Below the pieces are notes generated by a model that was given only the letters and a program-made list of their open reading frames with translations, did not search any database and was not told where the DNA came from. Positions 36,783 to 45,863 of a DNA stretch of 64,000 nt are shown here, one piece after another (the first letter of the stretch is position 1; every line of letters starts with the position of its first letter). The position numbers and the translations under genes were made by a program. The stretch is from the NCBI GenBank assembly GCA_015075545.1, contig JABTUC010000002.1:434001-498000 (forward strand), read 5' to 3'. Source of the stretch: Ideonella sp. (lineage in GTDB: Bacteria; Pseudomonadota; Gammaproteobacteria; Burkholderiales; Burkholderiaceae_C).

Positions 36783-37775
36783 ATGACGGCAACCGAGCGC
36801 ATGGCCCTGGTTCGCGAGCCGAGCAGCGGCGCCGCGGTGCGTGAACTCGAGCTGACCATCGGGCCGCTGCAGTACTGGTGGTCGCGCACCGCGACGATGG
36901 AGCTGTACGCCGCGGTGGCCGAGAGCCGCGCGCGCACCGTGGTGCTGGGCGAGGTGGTGTGTTCGCGCCGCAACGAGTTCGCGTTCGACGACTGGCTCGC
37001 GCTGGCGCGCGACCTCGCCGCGGCCGGCAAGGTGGTGGTGCTGGCCACGCAGGTGCTGGTGATGTCGGAGGGCGAGCTGCGCAGCCTGCGCCGCATCGCC
37101 GAGCAGGACGAGTTCGCGGTCGAGGCCGGCGATGCGTCGGCGCTGCACGTGCTGGCCCGAGCGCAAGGCGCGCGGCCGGGGCGCAAGCCGTTCGTGATCG
37201 GGCCGCACATCAACATCTACAACCGCGACGCGCTGGCCGAACACGCCGCGCTCGGTGCCGGCCGCTGGGTGCCGCCGCTGGAGCTGCCGCTCGACGCGCT
37301 GGCGCTGATCAATCCGCCGGCCGATCCGGTGCGCGGGCCCCACGGCGCGCTCGCCACCGAGGTGTTCGGCTTCGGCCGCATGCCGCTGGCGTTCTCGGCG
37401 CGCTGCTTCACCGCGCGCCACCACCGGCTGGCCAAGGATTCGTGCGAGTACCGCTGCCGCGACGACCGCGACGGCCTGCTGTTGCGCAGCACCGAGGGCA
37501 ATGATTTCCTGGTGCTCAACGGCATCCAGACGCAATCGGCCGGCGTGCACTGCCTGATCGACCAGGGCGACGCCTTGCGCGAGGCCGGCGCGCGCAGCGT
37601 GCGGCTGTCGCCCACCGGAGGCGACTTCGCGCGCGTGATCGAGCTGTTCGACCGTGCGCTCAACCGCGGCGGCGCGCGCGGCGCGTGGGACGAACTGGCC
37701 GCGCTCGACCTGCCCGGCGTGCTGGTCAACGGCTACGCGCGCCGGCGCCCCGGCATGGAGGTGCTGCAGCCATGA
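36783..37775 (+). CDS. ubiV: UbiV, O2-independent ubiquinone hydroxylation (U32 family)
   Basis: A 330-residue partner of UbiU. Cluster Cys are visible in VVCSRRNEF and SARCFTARHHRLAKDSCEYRC (CX12CX3C), matching UbiV. LTIGPLQYWW and GPHINIYNRDAL are family motifs. It lies 28 bp after ubiU and overlaps ubiT by ATGA. Confidence 0.93.
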   Translation: MTATERMALVREPSSGAAVRELELTIGPLQYWWSRTATMELYAAVAESRARTVVLGEVVCSRRNEFAFDDWLALARDLAAAGKVVVLATQVLVMSEGELRSLRRIAEQDEFAVEAGDASALHVLARAQGARPGRKPFVIGPHINIYNRDALAEHAALGAGRWVPPLELPLDALALINPPADPVRGPHGALATEVFGFGRMPLAFSARCFTARHHRLAKDSCEYRCRDDRDGLLLRSTEGNDFLVLNGIQTQSAGVHCLIDQGDALREAGARSVRLSPTGGDFARVIELFDRALNRGGARGAWDELAALDLPGVLVNGYARRRPGMEVLQP

Positions 37776-38209
37776 CGACCACCGAAAGCCCGGCGCCGCC
37801 GCGCTGGCTGGTGCTGGCGCACGGCGTGCGCGATGTCGTGCGCCGGCTGCCGACGCAGCCGCCGTCGTTCGTGGCCGCGCGCGTGCTCGATCGCCTGTTG
37901 TGGCCGCGCCTCGACGATGGCGCTCGCGCCGCGCTCGCCGGCCGTACGGTGGAGGTCGAGGTGATCGAGCTCGGCGTGCGTGTGCGGCTGCAACTCGGGC
38001 CGCACGGCTTCGTGGTGGCGCCTTCCGCGCAGCCGGTGGCGCTCACCGTGCGCGCGACCGCCAACGCGCTGTGGCGCCTGGTGCGCGGCGAAGACGACGC
38101 CGACCGCCTGTTCTTCGAGCGCGCGCTGGTGATGGAAGGCGACACCGAGTACGGAGTCGCGCTGAAGAACGTGCTCGACGCCATCGGCCCGCTGTTGCGC
38201 GGCCGCTGA
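37772..38209 (+). CDS. ubiT: UbiT, SCP2-domain ubiquinone accessory factor
   Basis: A 145-residue protein with an SCP2 lipid-binding fold (VEVIELGVRVRLQLGPHGFV; ALTVRATANALWRLVRGEDD; DRLFFERALVMEGDTEYGVALKNVLDAI). UbiT binds isoprenoid quinone intermediates and is needed for anaerobic ubiquinone synthesis. It is the third gene of ubiUVT. Confidence 0.92.
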   Translation: MTTTESPAPPRWLVLAHGVRDVVRRLPTQPPSFVAARVLDRLLWPRLDDGARAALAGRTVEVEVIELGVRVRLQLGPHGFVVAPSAQPVALTVRATANALWRLVRGEDDADRLFFERALVMEGDTEYGVALKNVLDAIGPLLRGR

Positions 38210-38254
38210 AGGCGTTTGTATCGCTTTGCATCGCGAGCGTTAGCCCGCTTGCCG

Positions 38255-38302
38255 GCCCTACATCTAGTGTGTACCCTGGGCCCCCGGCGCTAGCTGTAGC
38301 GT
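38255..38302 (+). promoter_or_regulatory. Tandem NrdR boxes upstream of nrdJ
   Basis: Two 16-bp sites with the NrdR core CTA-N4-TAG: 38255-38270 (GCCCTACATCTAGTGT, 12 of 16 matches to ACACTATATATAGTGT) and 38287-38302 (GCGCTAGCTGTAGCGT, 10 of 16). Their starts are 32 bp apart, three helical turns, the spacing typical for NrdR tetramer repression. They lie about 120-165 bp before the nrdJ start codon. Confidence 0.75.
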
Positions 38303-38419
38303 ATCGTGTCGCCGGCCGGGTCTTGTCGCGGCCGCGCTTGAAGCGGTGCGGCGCGCCGCCCACAATCGAATCGAAAACATGCTTGAACGGGCCTTCGTGC
38401 CCCGTTGGAGACCCTCACG

Positions 38420-41395
38420 ATGACCGAAATCGCCCGCCCCGACGGGCTGCAATCCTCTGCCGCCGCGCCCGCAGCGGCCACCGCCGCCACCTTGAGCGCC
38501 CAGCCGATCAGCCAGGAGGTGCTGCTCGAGAAGTACGCCAAGGGCGACGAGCGCAGCGTCGACGACGTGCGCGCGCGCGTCGCGCGCGCGCTCGCGTCGA
38601 TCGAGGCGCCGGCGCTGCGCACGCAGTGGGAAACCCGCTTCTTCGACGCGCAGCGCTCGGGCTTCATCCCCGCCGGGCGCATCGATTCGGCCGCCGGCAC
38701 CGCGCTCGGCGCCACGCTGATCAACTGCTTCGTGCAGCCGGTGGGCGACTCGATCGCCGCCCCCGAAGAAGGTTACCCCGGCATCTACACCGCGCTCACC
38801 GAGGCGGCCGAAACCATGCGCCGCGGCGGCGGCGTGGGCTACGACTTCTCGCGCATCCGCCCGCGCGGCGCCTGGGTCGGCACCACGCAGAGCAGCGCCT
38901 CGGGCCCGGTGAGCTACATGCGGGTGTTCGACCGCTCGTGCGAGACGGTGGAGTCCGCCGGCAGCCGGCGCGGCGCGCAGATGGGCGTGCTGCGCTGCGA
39001 CCACCCCGACGTGGAGGACTTCATCCACGCCAAGGACAAGGGCGAGCTGAGCAACTTCAACATCTCGGTCGGTGTGACCGACGCCTTCATGCGCGCGGTG
39101 GAGGAAGACGGCGAGATCGAGCTGACGCACCGCGCCGAGCCGAGCGCGGCGCAGAAGGCCGCCGGCGCCTACCGCCGCAGCGACGGCCTGTGGGTCTACC
39201 GCAAGCCGCGCGCGCGCGACCTGTGGGACCAGATCATGCGCTCGACCTACGACCACGCCGAGCCCGGCGTGCTGTTCATCGACCGCATCAACGCCGACAA
39301 CAACCTCGGCTACTGCGAGCGCATCGATTCCACCAACCCGTGCGGCGAGCAGCCTTTGCCGGCCTACGGCTGCTGCTGCCTCGGCTCGATCGACCTCACG
39401 TTCTTCATCGAGGCGCCTTTCGAGGAGGGCGCGCGCTTTCGCGACGATGCCTTCGCCGAGGTGGTGAAGGTGGCGGTGCGCATGCTCGACAACGTGCTCG
39501 ACGCCACCGTGTGGCCGCTGCCGCAGCAGGCCGAGGAGGCGCGCGCCAAGCGGCGCGTCGGCCTGGGGTTCACCGGCCTGGGCGACGCGCTGATCATGCT
39601 CGGCCTGCGCTACGACACCCAGGCCGCGCGCGACGAGGCTGCGCGCATCGCCGCGCTGATGCGCGACGTGGCCTACGACGCGTCGAGCGACCTCGCGCGC
39701 GAGCGCGGCGCGTTCCCGCTGTTCAACGCCGACCTGTACCTCTCGCGCGGCAGCTTCGCGTCGCGCCTGCCGCAGGCGCTGAAGGACAAGATCCGCGCGC
39801 AGGGCATCCGCAACTCGCACCTGCTGTCGATCGCGCCCACCGGCACCATCAGCCTGGCCTTTGCCGACAACGCCAGCAACGGCATCGAGCCGCCGTTCAG
39901 TTGGAGCTACACGCGGCGCAAGCGCGAGGCCGACGGCAGCTTCAAGGAGTACATGGTCGAGGATCACGCGTGGCGGCTGTACCGGCACCTCAAGGGCACC
40001 GAGGCGCCGCTCACCGACGCCTTCGTGACCGCGCTCGAGATGAGCGCCGAGAACCACGAGGCGATGGTGGCCGCGGTGGCGCCGTTCATCGACACCGCGA
40101 TCAGCAAGACGGTCAACGTGCCGGCCGACTACCCGTACGAGGACTTTCAGGGCCTGTACTTCACCGCGTGGAAGTCGGGCCTCAAGGGCCTGGCCACCTA
40201 CCGCCCCAACTCGGTGATGGGCGCGGTGCTGAGCGTCGAGCCGCCCAAGCCCGCGGCGCCGCAACTGGTGGCCAGCGATTCGGGCGTCAACCAGCGGCTG
40301 CGCGTCGAGCGGCTGCCGGCGCCGGTGCTGGCGTCGCTGCGCTGGCCGAGCCGCCCCGAGTTCCCCGGCGGCAACCCGGCGTGGAGCTACATGATCCAGT
40401 ACCCGCACGGCGAGTTCTCGCTGTTCGTCGGCGAGCTGCCGGCCGAGGCCGGGCCCGAGTCGGGGCTGTTCGCGCGCAACCTGCCGTTCGAGGTGTGGGT
40501 CAACGGCGCCGAGCAGCCGCGCGCGATGGCCGCGCTGGCCAAGACGCTGTCGATGGACATGCGCGCCAACGACGCCGCGTGGCTCAAGCTCAAGCTCGAC
40601 GCGCTGGCCACCGTGGCCGAGGAGCGCGCGTTCCAGATGCCGATGCCGCCGCACGGCGAGCCGCGGCTGTTCCCGGGCGTGGTGGCGGCCACCGCGGCGG
40701 TGATCCGCTGGCGCTGCGAACAGCTCGGTGCGCTGCAGGAGGGCGGCGCCACGCCGGTGCTCGACGCGATGTTCAGCCGCGAGGAGCCGCGCACCGGCAC
40801 CTCGGGCACGCTGGCGTGGGCGGTCGACGTCGCCAACCCGGCCAGCGGCGAGGAGTTCACGGTCACCTTGAAAGAGGTGCAACTGCCGGCCGGCGAAGGC
40901 GGCGGCTACATCACCCGGCAGACCGAAGGCGGGGCCGCGTACATCACGCGGCCGTGTGCCATCGGCTTCTCGGGCAACTACCCGCGCGCGCTCGACGGGC
41001 TGGCGCGGCTGCTGTCGCTCGACATGCGCGTGCTCGACCCGGCGTGGATCGGCATGAAGCTGCGCAAGCTGCTCAACGTGGGCGAGCCGCTCGGGCACTT
41101 CATGGCGCCGGTGCCCGGCGAGCGCCGCCAGCAACTCTGGCCGAGCACCGTGGCCTACATCGCGCGGCTGGTGATCCACCGCTACGCGATGCTCGGCGTG
41201 CTCGACGACAACGGCTTCCCGCTCAACGCGATGGGCATCCTGCAGCCGCCGGCCGACAAGGCGCGCCACGCCGACACCGCAGCGGCCGCGCCGATGGCCG
41301 GCACGCGCTGCCCCGAGTGCGGCAACCACACCGTGATCCACAAGGACGGCTGCGAGTTCTGCACCGCCTGCGGCTACATCGGCGCGTGTGGGTGA
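38420..41395 (+). CDS. nrdJ: Class II (B12-dependent) ribonucleoside-diphosphate reductase
   Basis: A 991-residue NrdJ that reduces ribonucleotides with adenosylcobalamin, active with or without oxygen. Catalytic motifs include [28 protein letters not shown], the [16 protein letters not shown] motif ([20 protein letters not shown]), [15 protein letters not shown] and APTGTISL. The C-terminus is a zinc ribbon ([22 protein letters not shown]). Start at ATG 38420 with GGAG upstream; an in-frame TTG at 38405 is weaker. Likely repressed by NrdR (boxes at 38255-38302). Confidence 0.96.
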   Translation: MTEIARPDGLQSSAAAPAAATAATLSAQPISQEVLLEKYAKGDERSVDDVRARVARALASIEAPALRTQWETRFFDAQRSGFIPAGRIDSAAGTALGATLINCFVQPVGDSIAAPEEGYPGIYTALTEAAETMRRGGGVGYDFSRIRPRGAWVGTTQSSASGPVSYMRVFDRSCETVESAGSRRGAQMGVLRCDHPDVEDFIHAKDKGELSNFNISVGVTDAFMRAVEEDGEIELTHRAEPSAAQKAAGAYRRSDGLWVYRKPRARDLWDQIMRSTYDHAEPGVLFIDRINADNNLGYCERIDSTNPCGEQPLPAYGCCCLGSIDLTFFIEAPFEEGARFRDDAFAEVVKVAVRMLDNVLDATVWPLPQQAEEARAKRRVGLGFTGLGDALIMLGLRYDTQAARDEAARIAALMRDVAYDASSDLARERGAFPLFNADLYLSRGSFASRLPQALKDKIRAQGIRNSHLLSIAPTGTISLAFADNASNGIEPPFSWSYTRRKREADGSFKEYMVEDHAWRLYRHLKGTEAPLTDAFVTALEMSAENHEAMVAAVAPFIDTAISKTVNVPADYPYEDFQGLYFTAWKSGLKGLATYRPNSVMGAVLSVEPPKPAAPQLVASDSGVNQRLRVERLPAPVLASLRWPSRPEFPGGNPAWSYMIQYPHGEFSLFVGELPAEAGPESGLFARNLPFEVWVNGAEQPRAMAALAKTLSMDMRANDAAWLKLKLDALATVAEERAFQMPMPPHGEPRLFPGVVAATAAVIRWRCEQLGALQEGGATPVLDAMFSREEPRTGTSGTLAWAVDVANPASGEEFTVTLKEVQLPAGEGGGYITRQTEGGAAYITRPCAIGFSGNYPRALDGLARLLSLDMRVLDPAWIGMKLRKLLNVGEPLGHFMAPVPGERRQQLWPSTVAYIARLVIHRYAMLGVLDDNGFPLNAMGILQPPADKARHADTAAAAPMAGTRCPECGNHTVIHKDGCEFCTACGYIGACG

Positions 41396-41403
41396 GCCTG
41401 GAC

Positions 41404-41510
41404 GCATGACAGGCCCCGCGGCCTGTCATGCGCCTGGCGAACCGCGCCGGCCTGCAGGCCGGCGCGTGGAGGAGTGTGGACGTGAGACACCGCCTGCGCG
41501 CTGTCTCACG
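41404..41510. terminator. Three consecutive hairpins after nrdJ
   Basis: Three perfect inverted repeats in 107 bp: 41404-41431 (12-bp arms GCATGACAGGCC, 4-nt loop), 41443-41466 (a 24-bp palindrome CGCGCCGGCCTG/CAGGCCGGCGCG) and 41481-41510 (9-bp arms CGTGAGACA, 12-nt loop). No strong T run follows. They sit between the convergent nrdJ and parE genes and can act in both directions. Confidence 0.65.
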
Positions 41511-41560
41511 CCTCACGAACCACCCGAGCCTTCGCGCAAGCAATCGGCTCTGACCGCCTG

Positions 41561-41926
41561 CTACTCCCACGACGTTGCCGGATCCAAGTGCCTTGCCAGT
41601 TCCATGGCGTCGTGCAGCACTCTTCCGACCACGAGCAGATCTGGCCCCAAACGGTAGATCAGGAAGTGACGCGGCCGGCGGACCACACCTGCGGCTGATC
41701 CCACGTGCCCGCGGCTCAGTCGGAGATGCCATGAGCGAACGCCTGCGCCGAGTTCCGGGCGTTCCAGGCTGCCTGGCCTGCCGGGTTGGGTCGCAACGTC
41801 GCGCAGTGCCGCGACGATCAGGCGCTCATAGCGCAGGCGGGCCGACTCGCCGAATTGCTCCTGCGTCCAGGCGAGGATGTCGACTATGTCTGCCTGGGCG
41901 GTCGCCGACAGACGATAGCGGACCAT
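41561..41926 (-). CDS. parE: ParE-family toxin
   Basis: A 121-residue RelE/ParE-fold protein: VRYRLSATAQADIVDILAWT, FGESARLRYERLIVAALRDV, SWHLRLSRGHVG, RRPRHFLIYRLGPDLLVVGR and VLHDAMELARHL. It is expected to poison gyrase or translation when free of its antitoxin. The start overlaps the parD stop by one base, typical of a type II toxin-antitoxin pair. Confidence 0.9.
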   Translation of the reverse strand: MVRYRLSATAQADIVDILAWTQEQFGESARLRYERLIVAALRDVATQPGRPGSLERPELGAGVRSWHLRLSRGHVGSAAGVVRRPRHFLIYRLGPDLLVVGRVLHDAMELARHLDPATSWE

Positions 41927-42216
41927 CAGCTCGCCGACTTGGCCTGTCGAGCCGCACGGCGGCCAAGTTGCCCCACGAAGTCCTCGAGCTGATCGTCTGT
42001 GACATCGGTGTGCCGGCCTGCCGCGATATCCGCCCACCCCTGGCGGGCCGCTCGCTTGAGGGCCTTGAGCCGTGCTTCCTCGATGCGCTCGCGCTCTTCG
42101 ATGAGACGCAGTCCTTCTCGCAGCACCTCGCTGGCGTTCTGGTAGCGCCCGGACTGGACCAGCGTCTCGACCAGCTCATGCTGATGGTCACTCAAAACCA
42201 CGTTGCGTGTCGGCAT
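41926..42216 (-). CDS. parD: ParD-family antitoxin
   Basis: A 96-residue ribbon-helix-helix antitoxin: MPTRNVVLSDHQHELVETLV, QSGRYQNASEVLREGLRLIE, ERERIEEARLKAL. The N-terminal part binds operator DNA as a dimer and the C-terminal tail should wrap ParE. It lies upstream of parE in the same transcript and probably represses it. Confidence 0.92.
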   Translation of the reverse strand: MPTRNVVLSDHQHELVETLVQSGRYQNASEVLREGLRLIEERERIEEARLKALKRAARQGWADIAAGRHTDVTDDQLEDFVGQLGRRAARQAKSAS

Positions 42217-42323
42217 CTTGTCAGCGCTCCAGAGCTGTCGAGCCAGGATCACCGGATCGATGATTGGCAGATTATGCCAAATCGAACAAGCGAGCAGGTC
42301 GACGAACCCACGCAAGGGAGCGA

Positions 42324-42692
42324 TCAACCCACCGCCCGCGTATAGGTCGCGAGGTCGAAGTAGTCGCGCCACACCGCGATCTTGCCGCCGCGCAGCTCGA
42401 ACACGCCGCAGCACGGCAGGTCGACCGGCTTGCCGGCGACCACGGTGCGGTCGAGGCGCTCGGCGATCACGATGTCGCCGCGGCCGACCAGATTGAGAAT
42501 CTGCCAGTCGGTGCGCTCCCAGCCGGCAAGAAACGCGCCGATGAAGCGGCGCAGCTTCGCGCGCCCGGCCACCGGCTGCGACGGCATGTTGTGATAGACG
42601 CCGTCGTCGGTGAAGTACTCGACCAGCTTGTCGGCGTCGAGGCTCGACCAGTCGGCGATGAACCGCCGAATCACGCTTTCGTTGTCGTCCAC
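42324..42692 (-). CDS. SnoaL/limonene-epoxide hydrolase-like (NTF2 fold) protein
   Basis: A 122-residue NTF2-fold protein: RRFIADWSSLDADKLVEYFT, DDGVYHNMPSQPVAGRAKL, VIAERLDRTVVAGKPVDLPC, GVFELRGGKIAVWRDYFDLA. The pattern (W.DYFD; RLDR) fits the limonene-1,2-epoxide hydrolase-like branch. GTG start with GGAGA upstream. It lies 64 bp after pxpA in the same orientation. Substrate unknown. Confidence 0.82.
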   Translation of the reverse strand: MDDNESVIRRFIADWSSLDADKLVEYFTDDGVYHNMPSQPVAGRAKLRRFIGAFLAGWERTDWQILNLVGRGDIVIAERLDRTVVAGKPVDLPCCGVFELRGGKIAVWRDYFDLATYTRAVG

Positions 42693-42756
42693 CGTCGGTC
42701 TCCTGTCGAAGTACTGTTTGCAGGATCGGGCCCACGCAGGCCGGCGCGCCCAGCGG

Positions 42757-43542
42757 TCACGCCGCTGCCAGTTCCGGCAGCGCCACCACCGCGTAGCCCG
42801 CGGCCTGCAGCGCGCCGCGCACGGCGCGCGCGGTGTCTACCGCCTCGGCGTTGTCGCCGTGCACGCAGATGCTGCCGGCCTTGCACGGAAGCCGCTTGCC
42901 GTGGATCGACTGCAACGCGCCGCCTTCGAGAATCGCCATCACGTGGCGCACGCTGGCGTCGGCGCCGTGCACCATCGCCTGCGGGTGCGAGCGCGGCACC
43001 AGCGTGCCGTCGTCGGCGTAGTTGCGGTCGGCGAAGATCTCCTCGACGACCGCCAGCCCCGCCTCGCGGCCGGCGGCGATCAGCGCCGACAGCGCAGGCG
43101 CCAGCAGGATCAGCTCGCGCCCCGCCGCGCGAGCCGCGCGGGCGATGCAGCGCGCGAGGTCGAGGTTCTCGCAGGCGATGTTGTTGAGCGCGCCGTGCGG
43201 CTTGACGTGCGTGACCGCGCCGCCCTCGGCGTGCGCGATCGCCTGCAGCGCGCCGATCTGGTAGAGCACCATCGCCTCCACCTCGGCCGGCGCCATCTCG
43301 ATGCGCCGCCGCCCGAACCCCTGCAGATCCGGAAAGCTCGGGTGCGCGCCGATGCTCACGCCGTGCTGCTTGGCGGTGGCCACGGTGCGGCGCATCACCG
43401 TCGGGTCGCCGGCGTGGAAGCCGCAGGCCACGTTGGCCGAGGCCACCACCTGCAGCATCTCGTCGTCGCGCCCCATGCGCCAGGCGCCGAACGATTCGCC
43501 GAGGTCGGCGTTGAGGTTGATTCGCTTGGCGATGCTGTTCAT
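42757..43542 (-). CDS. pxpA: 5-oxoprolinase subunit PxpA (LamB/YcsF family)
   Basis: A 261-residue protein: INLNADLGESFGAWRMGRDD, VACGFHAGDPTVM, GVSIGAHPSFPDLQGFGRR, HVKPHGALNN, EIFADRNYADDGTLVPRSHP and ICVHGDN. PxpABC cleaves 5-oxoproline (pyroglutamate) to glutamate with ATP, recycling a damage product. It lies 5 bp after pxpC, in the usual B-C-A arrangement. Confidence 0.95.
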   Translation of the reverse strand: MNSIAKRINLNADLGESFGAWRMGRDDEMLQVVASANVACGFHAGDPTVMRRTVATAKQHGVSIGAHPSFPDLQGFGRRRIEMAPAEVEAMVLYQIGALQAIAHAEGGAVTHVKPHGALNNIACENLDLARCIARAARAAGRELILLAPALSALIAAGREAGLAVVEEIFADRNYADDGTLVPRSHPQAMVHGADASVRHVMAILEGGALQSIHGKRLPCKAGSICVHGDNAEAVDTARAVRGALQAAGYAVVALPELAAA

Positions 43543-43547
43543 GCAGG

Positions 43548-44681
43548 TCACTCCCAGGGCAGGGTGTCGGCGGCGGCCGGCGCAGCGTCGATCATGCCGC
43601 TGATGAGGTTGCTCGCGCGCAGCGCGGCGTCGATCGCCTCGCCGCTGCGGCCGTGCAGCGGCTCGATGCGGCGCAGCCAGTCGGCGAACGTCGCGGCGGC
43701 GTCGCGCCGCGCTGCCAGCGCCTCGCCGCGCGTCACCGCCCGAAAGCGCAGCACGGCGCCCGGGCGGGCGTGCGCCAGGCGCGGCACGTCGGCGCGGATC
43801 GCGGTGGCGATCTTGGCGTAGCCGCCGATCGTCTGCGCGTCGACGCCGAGCACGATCGGCAGGCCCGCGCCGGGCACCTGCACCGCGCCGGGCACCACGC
43901 CCTCCGAGACGATGTCGGCGCCCCGGTCGGGGCGATGCGCGAGCGCCGGCCCTTCGAGCCGCAGGCCCATGCGGTCGGCCTCGCGCGAGACTCGCCAGTC
44001 GGTGGACACGAAGCGCTCGAACTGGGCGGCGTCGAAGTGGTCGTCCTGCGGGCCGCCGAGCACGCGCAGCGGGCCGTCGGCGTGCGCGAACGGCCGCGGC
44101 GCGCGACGCTCGGGCCCCGGCGCCGCACGGACGGGAAGGCGGTCGCCGGCGCGCGGTGCGCGGCCGTCGATGCCGCCGAGCGCAGCGCGCGCGTAGGTCG
44201 ATCGGCTGCCGAGCACGCGCGGCACGTCGCAGCCGCCAGCAATCGCGAGGTAGCCGATGCCCGAGCGGCAGGGGCCTGCCGCGAACACTTCGCCGGGTGC
44301 CAGCGTCACGCTGCGCCACGAGGCGAGCGCGGTGGTCGTGCCGTCGGCGAGCGTCAGGCACGGCGCGAAGTCGCCGGCCAGCGCGAGCTGCAGCGGCGCA
44401 TCGTGCGCGCGCAGCGTCGGACCGACGAGCGCGATTTCGAGCGCGGCCGTGTCGCCGGCCTGCGCCAGCAGCGCATTGGCGCACGCGAGCAGCACCGGGT
44501 CGGCCGCGCCGGCCAGCGGCACGCCGATCGCGCGGTGGCCGCTGCGCCCGGCGTCCTGGATCGAGACGCCGACGCCGGCGTCGACGAACTCGACGCTGCC
44601 GACGGTCACAAGCGCACCCCTGGCGCTGCGCGCCTCCCCGCCGGGCGGGGCTGAGCCCCGGGGCGGCCGAGCAGGGCTCAT
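43548..44681 (-). CDS. pxpC: 5-oxoprolinase subunit PxpC (biotin-dependent carboxylase-like)
   Basis: A 377-residue protein of the KipA/PxpC family: VEFVDAGVGVSIQDAGRSGH, IGVPLAGAADPVLLACANAL, GDFAPCL, GYLAIAGGCDVPRVLGSRST and IVLGVDAQTIGGYAKIATAI. The ATG overlaps the pxpB stop (ATGA). A later GTG would begin at VTVGSVEF and give a more usual N-terminus; the first 25 residues are Pro/Gly-rich and may not be needed. Confidence 0.93.
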   Translation of the reverse strand: MSPARPPRGSAPPGGEARSARGALVTVGSVEFVDAGVGVSIQDAGRSGHRAIGVPLAGAADPVLLACANALLAQAGDTAALEIALVGPTLRAHDAPLQLALAGDFAPCLTLADGTTTALASWRSVTLAPGEVFAAGPCRSGIGYLAIAGGCDVPRVLGSRSTYARAALGGIDGRAPRAGDRLPVRAAPGPERRAPRPFAHADGPLRVLGGPQDDHFDAAQFERFVSTDWRVSREADRMGLRLEGPALAHRPDRGADIVSEGVVPGAVQVPGAGLPIVLGVDAQTIGGYAKIATAIRADVPRLAHARPGAVLRFRAVTRGEALAARRDAAATFADWLRRIEPLHGRSGEAIDAALRASNLISGMIDAAPAAADTLPWE

Positions 44682-45439
44682 GCGGCCGCTCCATCGGCGA
44701 GAAGGAACTCGTCGCGCGCGAGATCGCCCGCGTCGGCGCGGCGCTCGAGTTCGTCGAAGCGCTGCCGGTCGACCGCGAACCAGCGCACTTCGTCGCCCGC
44801 CTGCAGCCACGCCGGGTCGTCGCGCGTGGCGTCGAACAGCCGCAGCGGCGTGCGCCCCAGCAGGTGCCAGCCGCCGGGGCTGCGCCACGGATAGACCGCG
44901 CACATGCGGCCGGCCACCGCGACCGAGCGCTCCGGCACCGCGGTGCGCGGCGTCGCGCGGCGCGGCATCTCCAGCGCTGCGGGCAGCCCGCCCATGTACG
45001 GAAACCCGGGCTGGAAGCCGAGCATGTAGACGCGAAACGCGGCGCTCGTCATCGCCTCGACCACCTGCTGCGGCGCCAGCGCGCGTGCTTGTGCCAGCGC
45101 CTGCAGGTCGGGCGCGAACCCGGCGTCGTCGAAGCACACCGGCAGCCGCCAGCGGCGCCCGGGCCGCGCCAGCGGCTGCGCACCGCGCGCCAGCGCCAGC
45201 AGCGCCGCGGCAGAGTCGCCGGCGAGGTCGCGCTCGTTGTCGGTGCGGAAGTGCACCGTCACCGAGGTGTACGCCGGCACCCATTCGACGATGCCCGGCC
45301 ACGCGGCATGCGCATGTGCCAGCGCATCGGCAAAGCCCATCACGCGCTCGCGCGTCGGCTCGTCGATCGCCGCGCCGAACTCGACGATCCAGGCGCAGTC
45401 GCCGAGCGGGCGCAGGCGGGGGTAGGGAGGCGTCGGCAC
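44678..45439 (-). CDS. pxpB: 5-oxoprolinase subunit PxpB (KipI family)
   Basis: About 253 residues: PLGDCAWIVEFGAAIDEPTR, WVPAYTSVTVHF, LPVCFDDAGFAPDL, YMLGFQPGFPYMGGLPAAL, RSVAVAGRMCAVYPWRSPGG, WHLLGRTPLRLFD. The GTG at 45439 starts 5 bp after the stop of the upstream NTF2-like gene; a GTG at 45478 would overlap that gene by 35 bp. Coupled to pxpC. Confidence 0.93.
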   Translation of the reverse strand: MPTPPYPRLRPLGDCAWIVEFGAAIDEPTRERVMGFADALAHAHAAWPGIVEWVPAYTSVTVHFRTDNERDLAGDSAAALLALARGAQPLARPGRRWRLPVCFDDAGFAPDLQALAQARALAPQQVVEAMTSAAFRVYMLGFQPGFPYMGGLPAALEMPRRATPRTAVPERSVAVAGRMCAVYPWRSPGGWHLLGRTPLRLFDATRDDPAWLQAGDEVRWFAVDRQRFDELERRADAGDLARDEFLLADGAAA

Positions 45440-45443
45440 GGCT

Positions 45444-45863
45444 TCAGCCCTGTGGCAGGGTCGGGGCGCCGAGCACACGCACCGCGCAGTCGCTGTCCAT
45501 GTACTCGGTCACCTGCGCCAACTTGCCGCCGGCACCGAACTCGCACACGAAGCAATAGCTGTTCTCGTAGCGGCCTCCGCCCTTCAAGGCGGCGCCGCCG
45601 CGCGCCTGCACCACCACCACGTTGCCCTCGGCGACCAAGCGCGCGGCGTGGCAGGTGTAGCGACCTTCGAAGCGCTGGTACAGCGGCGCGAACAGCTGCT
45701 CGTTCATCGCTTTCCTGCCGCGCCAGCTGCCGGCCCAGGTCGATTGACCCGGTGTGTGCCAGACGCAGTCTTCGGCCATCAACTCGCCGAACGGCCGTGT
45801 GTCGCCGCGCGCCAGCGCCTCGAACACCGCCTGCATTGCGCGCTTGTTGCTCTCGCTGTTCAT
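45444..45863 (-). CDS. SnoaL-like (NTF2 fold) protein
   Basis: A 139-residue protein: MQAVFEALARGDTRPFGELM, AEDCVWHTPGQSTWAGSWRG, NSYCFVCEFGAGGKLAQVTE, YMDSDCAVRVLG. It belongs to the SnoaL/ketosteroid-isomerase-like group. The start overlaps the MerR gene stop by ATGA and the end is 5 bp from pxpB, so it is part of the pxp transcript. Activity unknown. Confidence 0.85.
   Translation of the reverse strand: MNSESNKRAMQAVFEALARGDTRPFGELMAEDCVWHTPGQSTWAGSWRGRKAMNEQLFAPLYQRFEGRYTCHAARLVAEGNVVVVQARGGAALKGGGRYENSYCFVCEFGAGGKLAQVTEYMDSDCAVRVLGAPTLPQG

Noticed and set aside
38264..41407. Open frame of over 1000 codons antisense to nrdJ
   Set aside because: Codon shadow; composition rich in Arg/Ala/His/Gly with no family signature.
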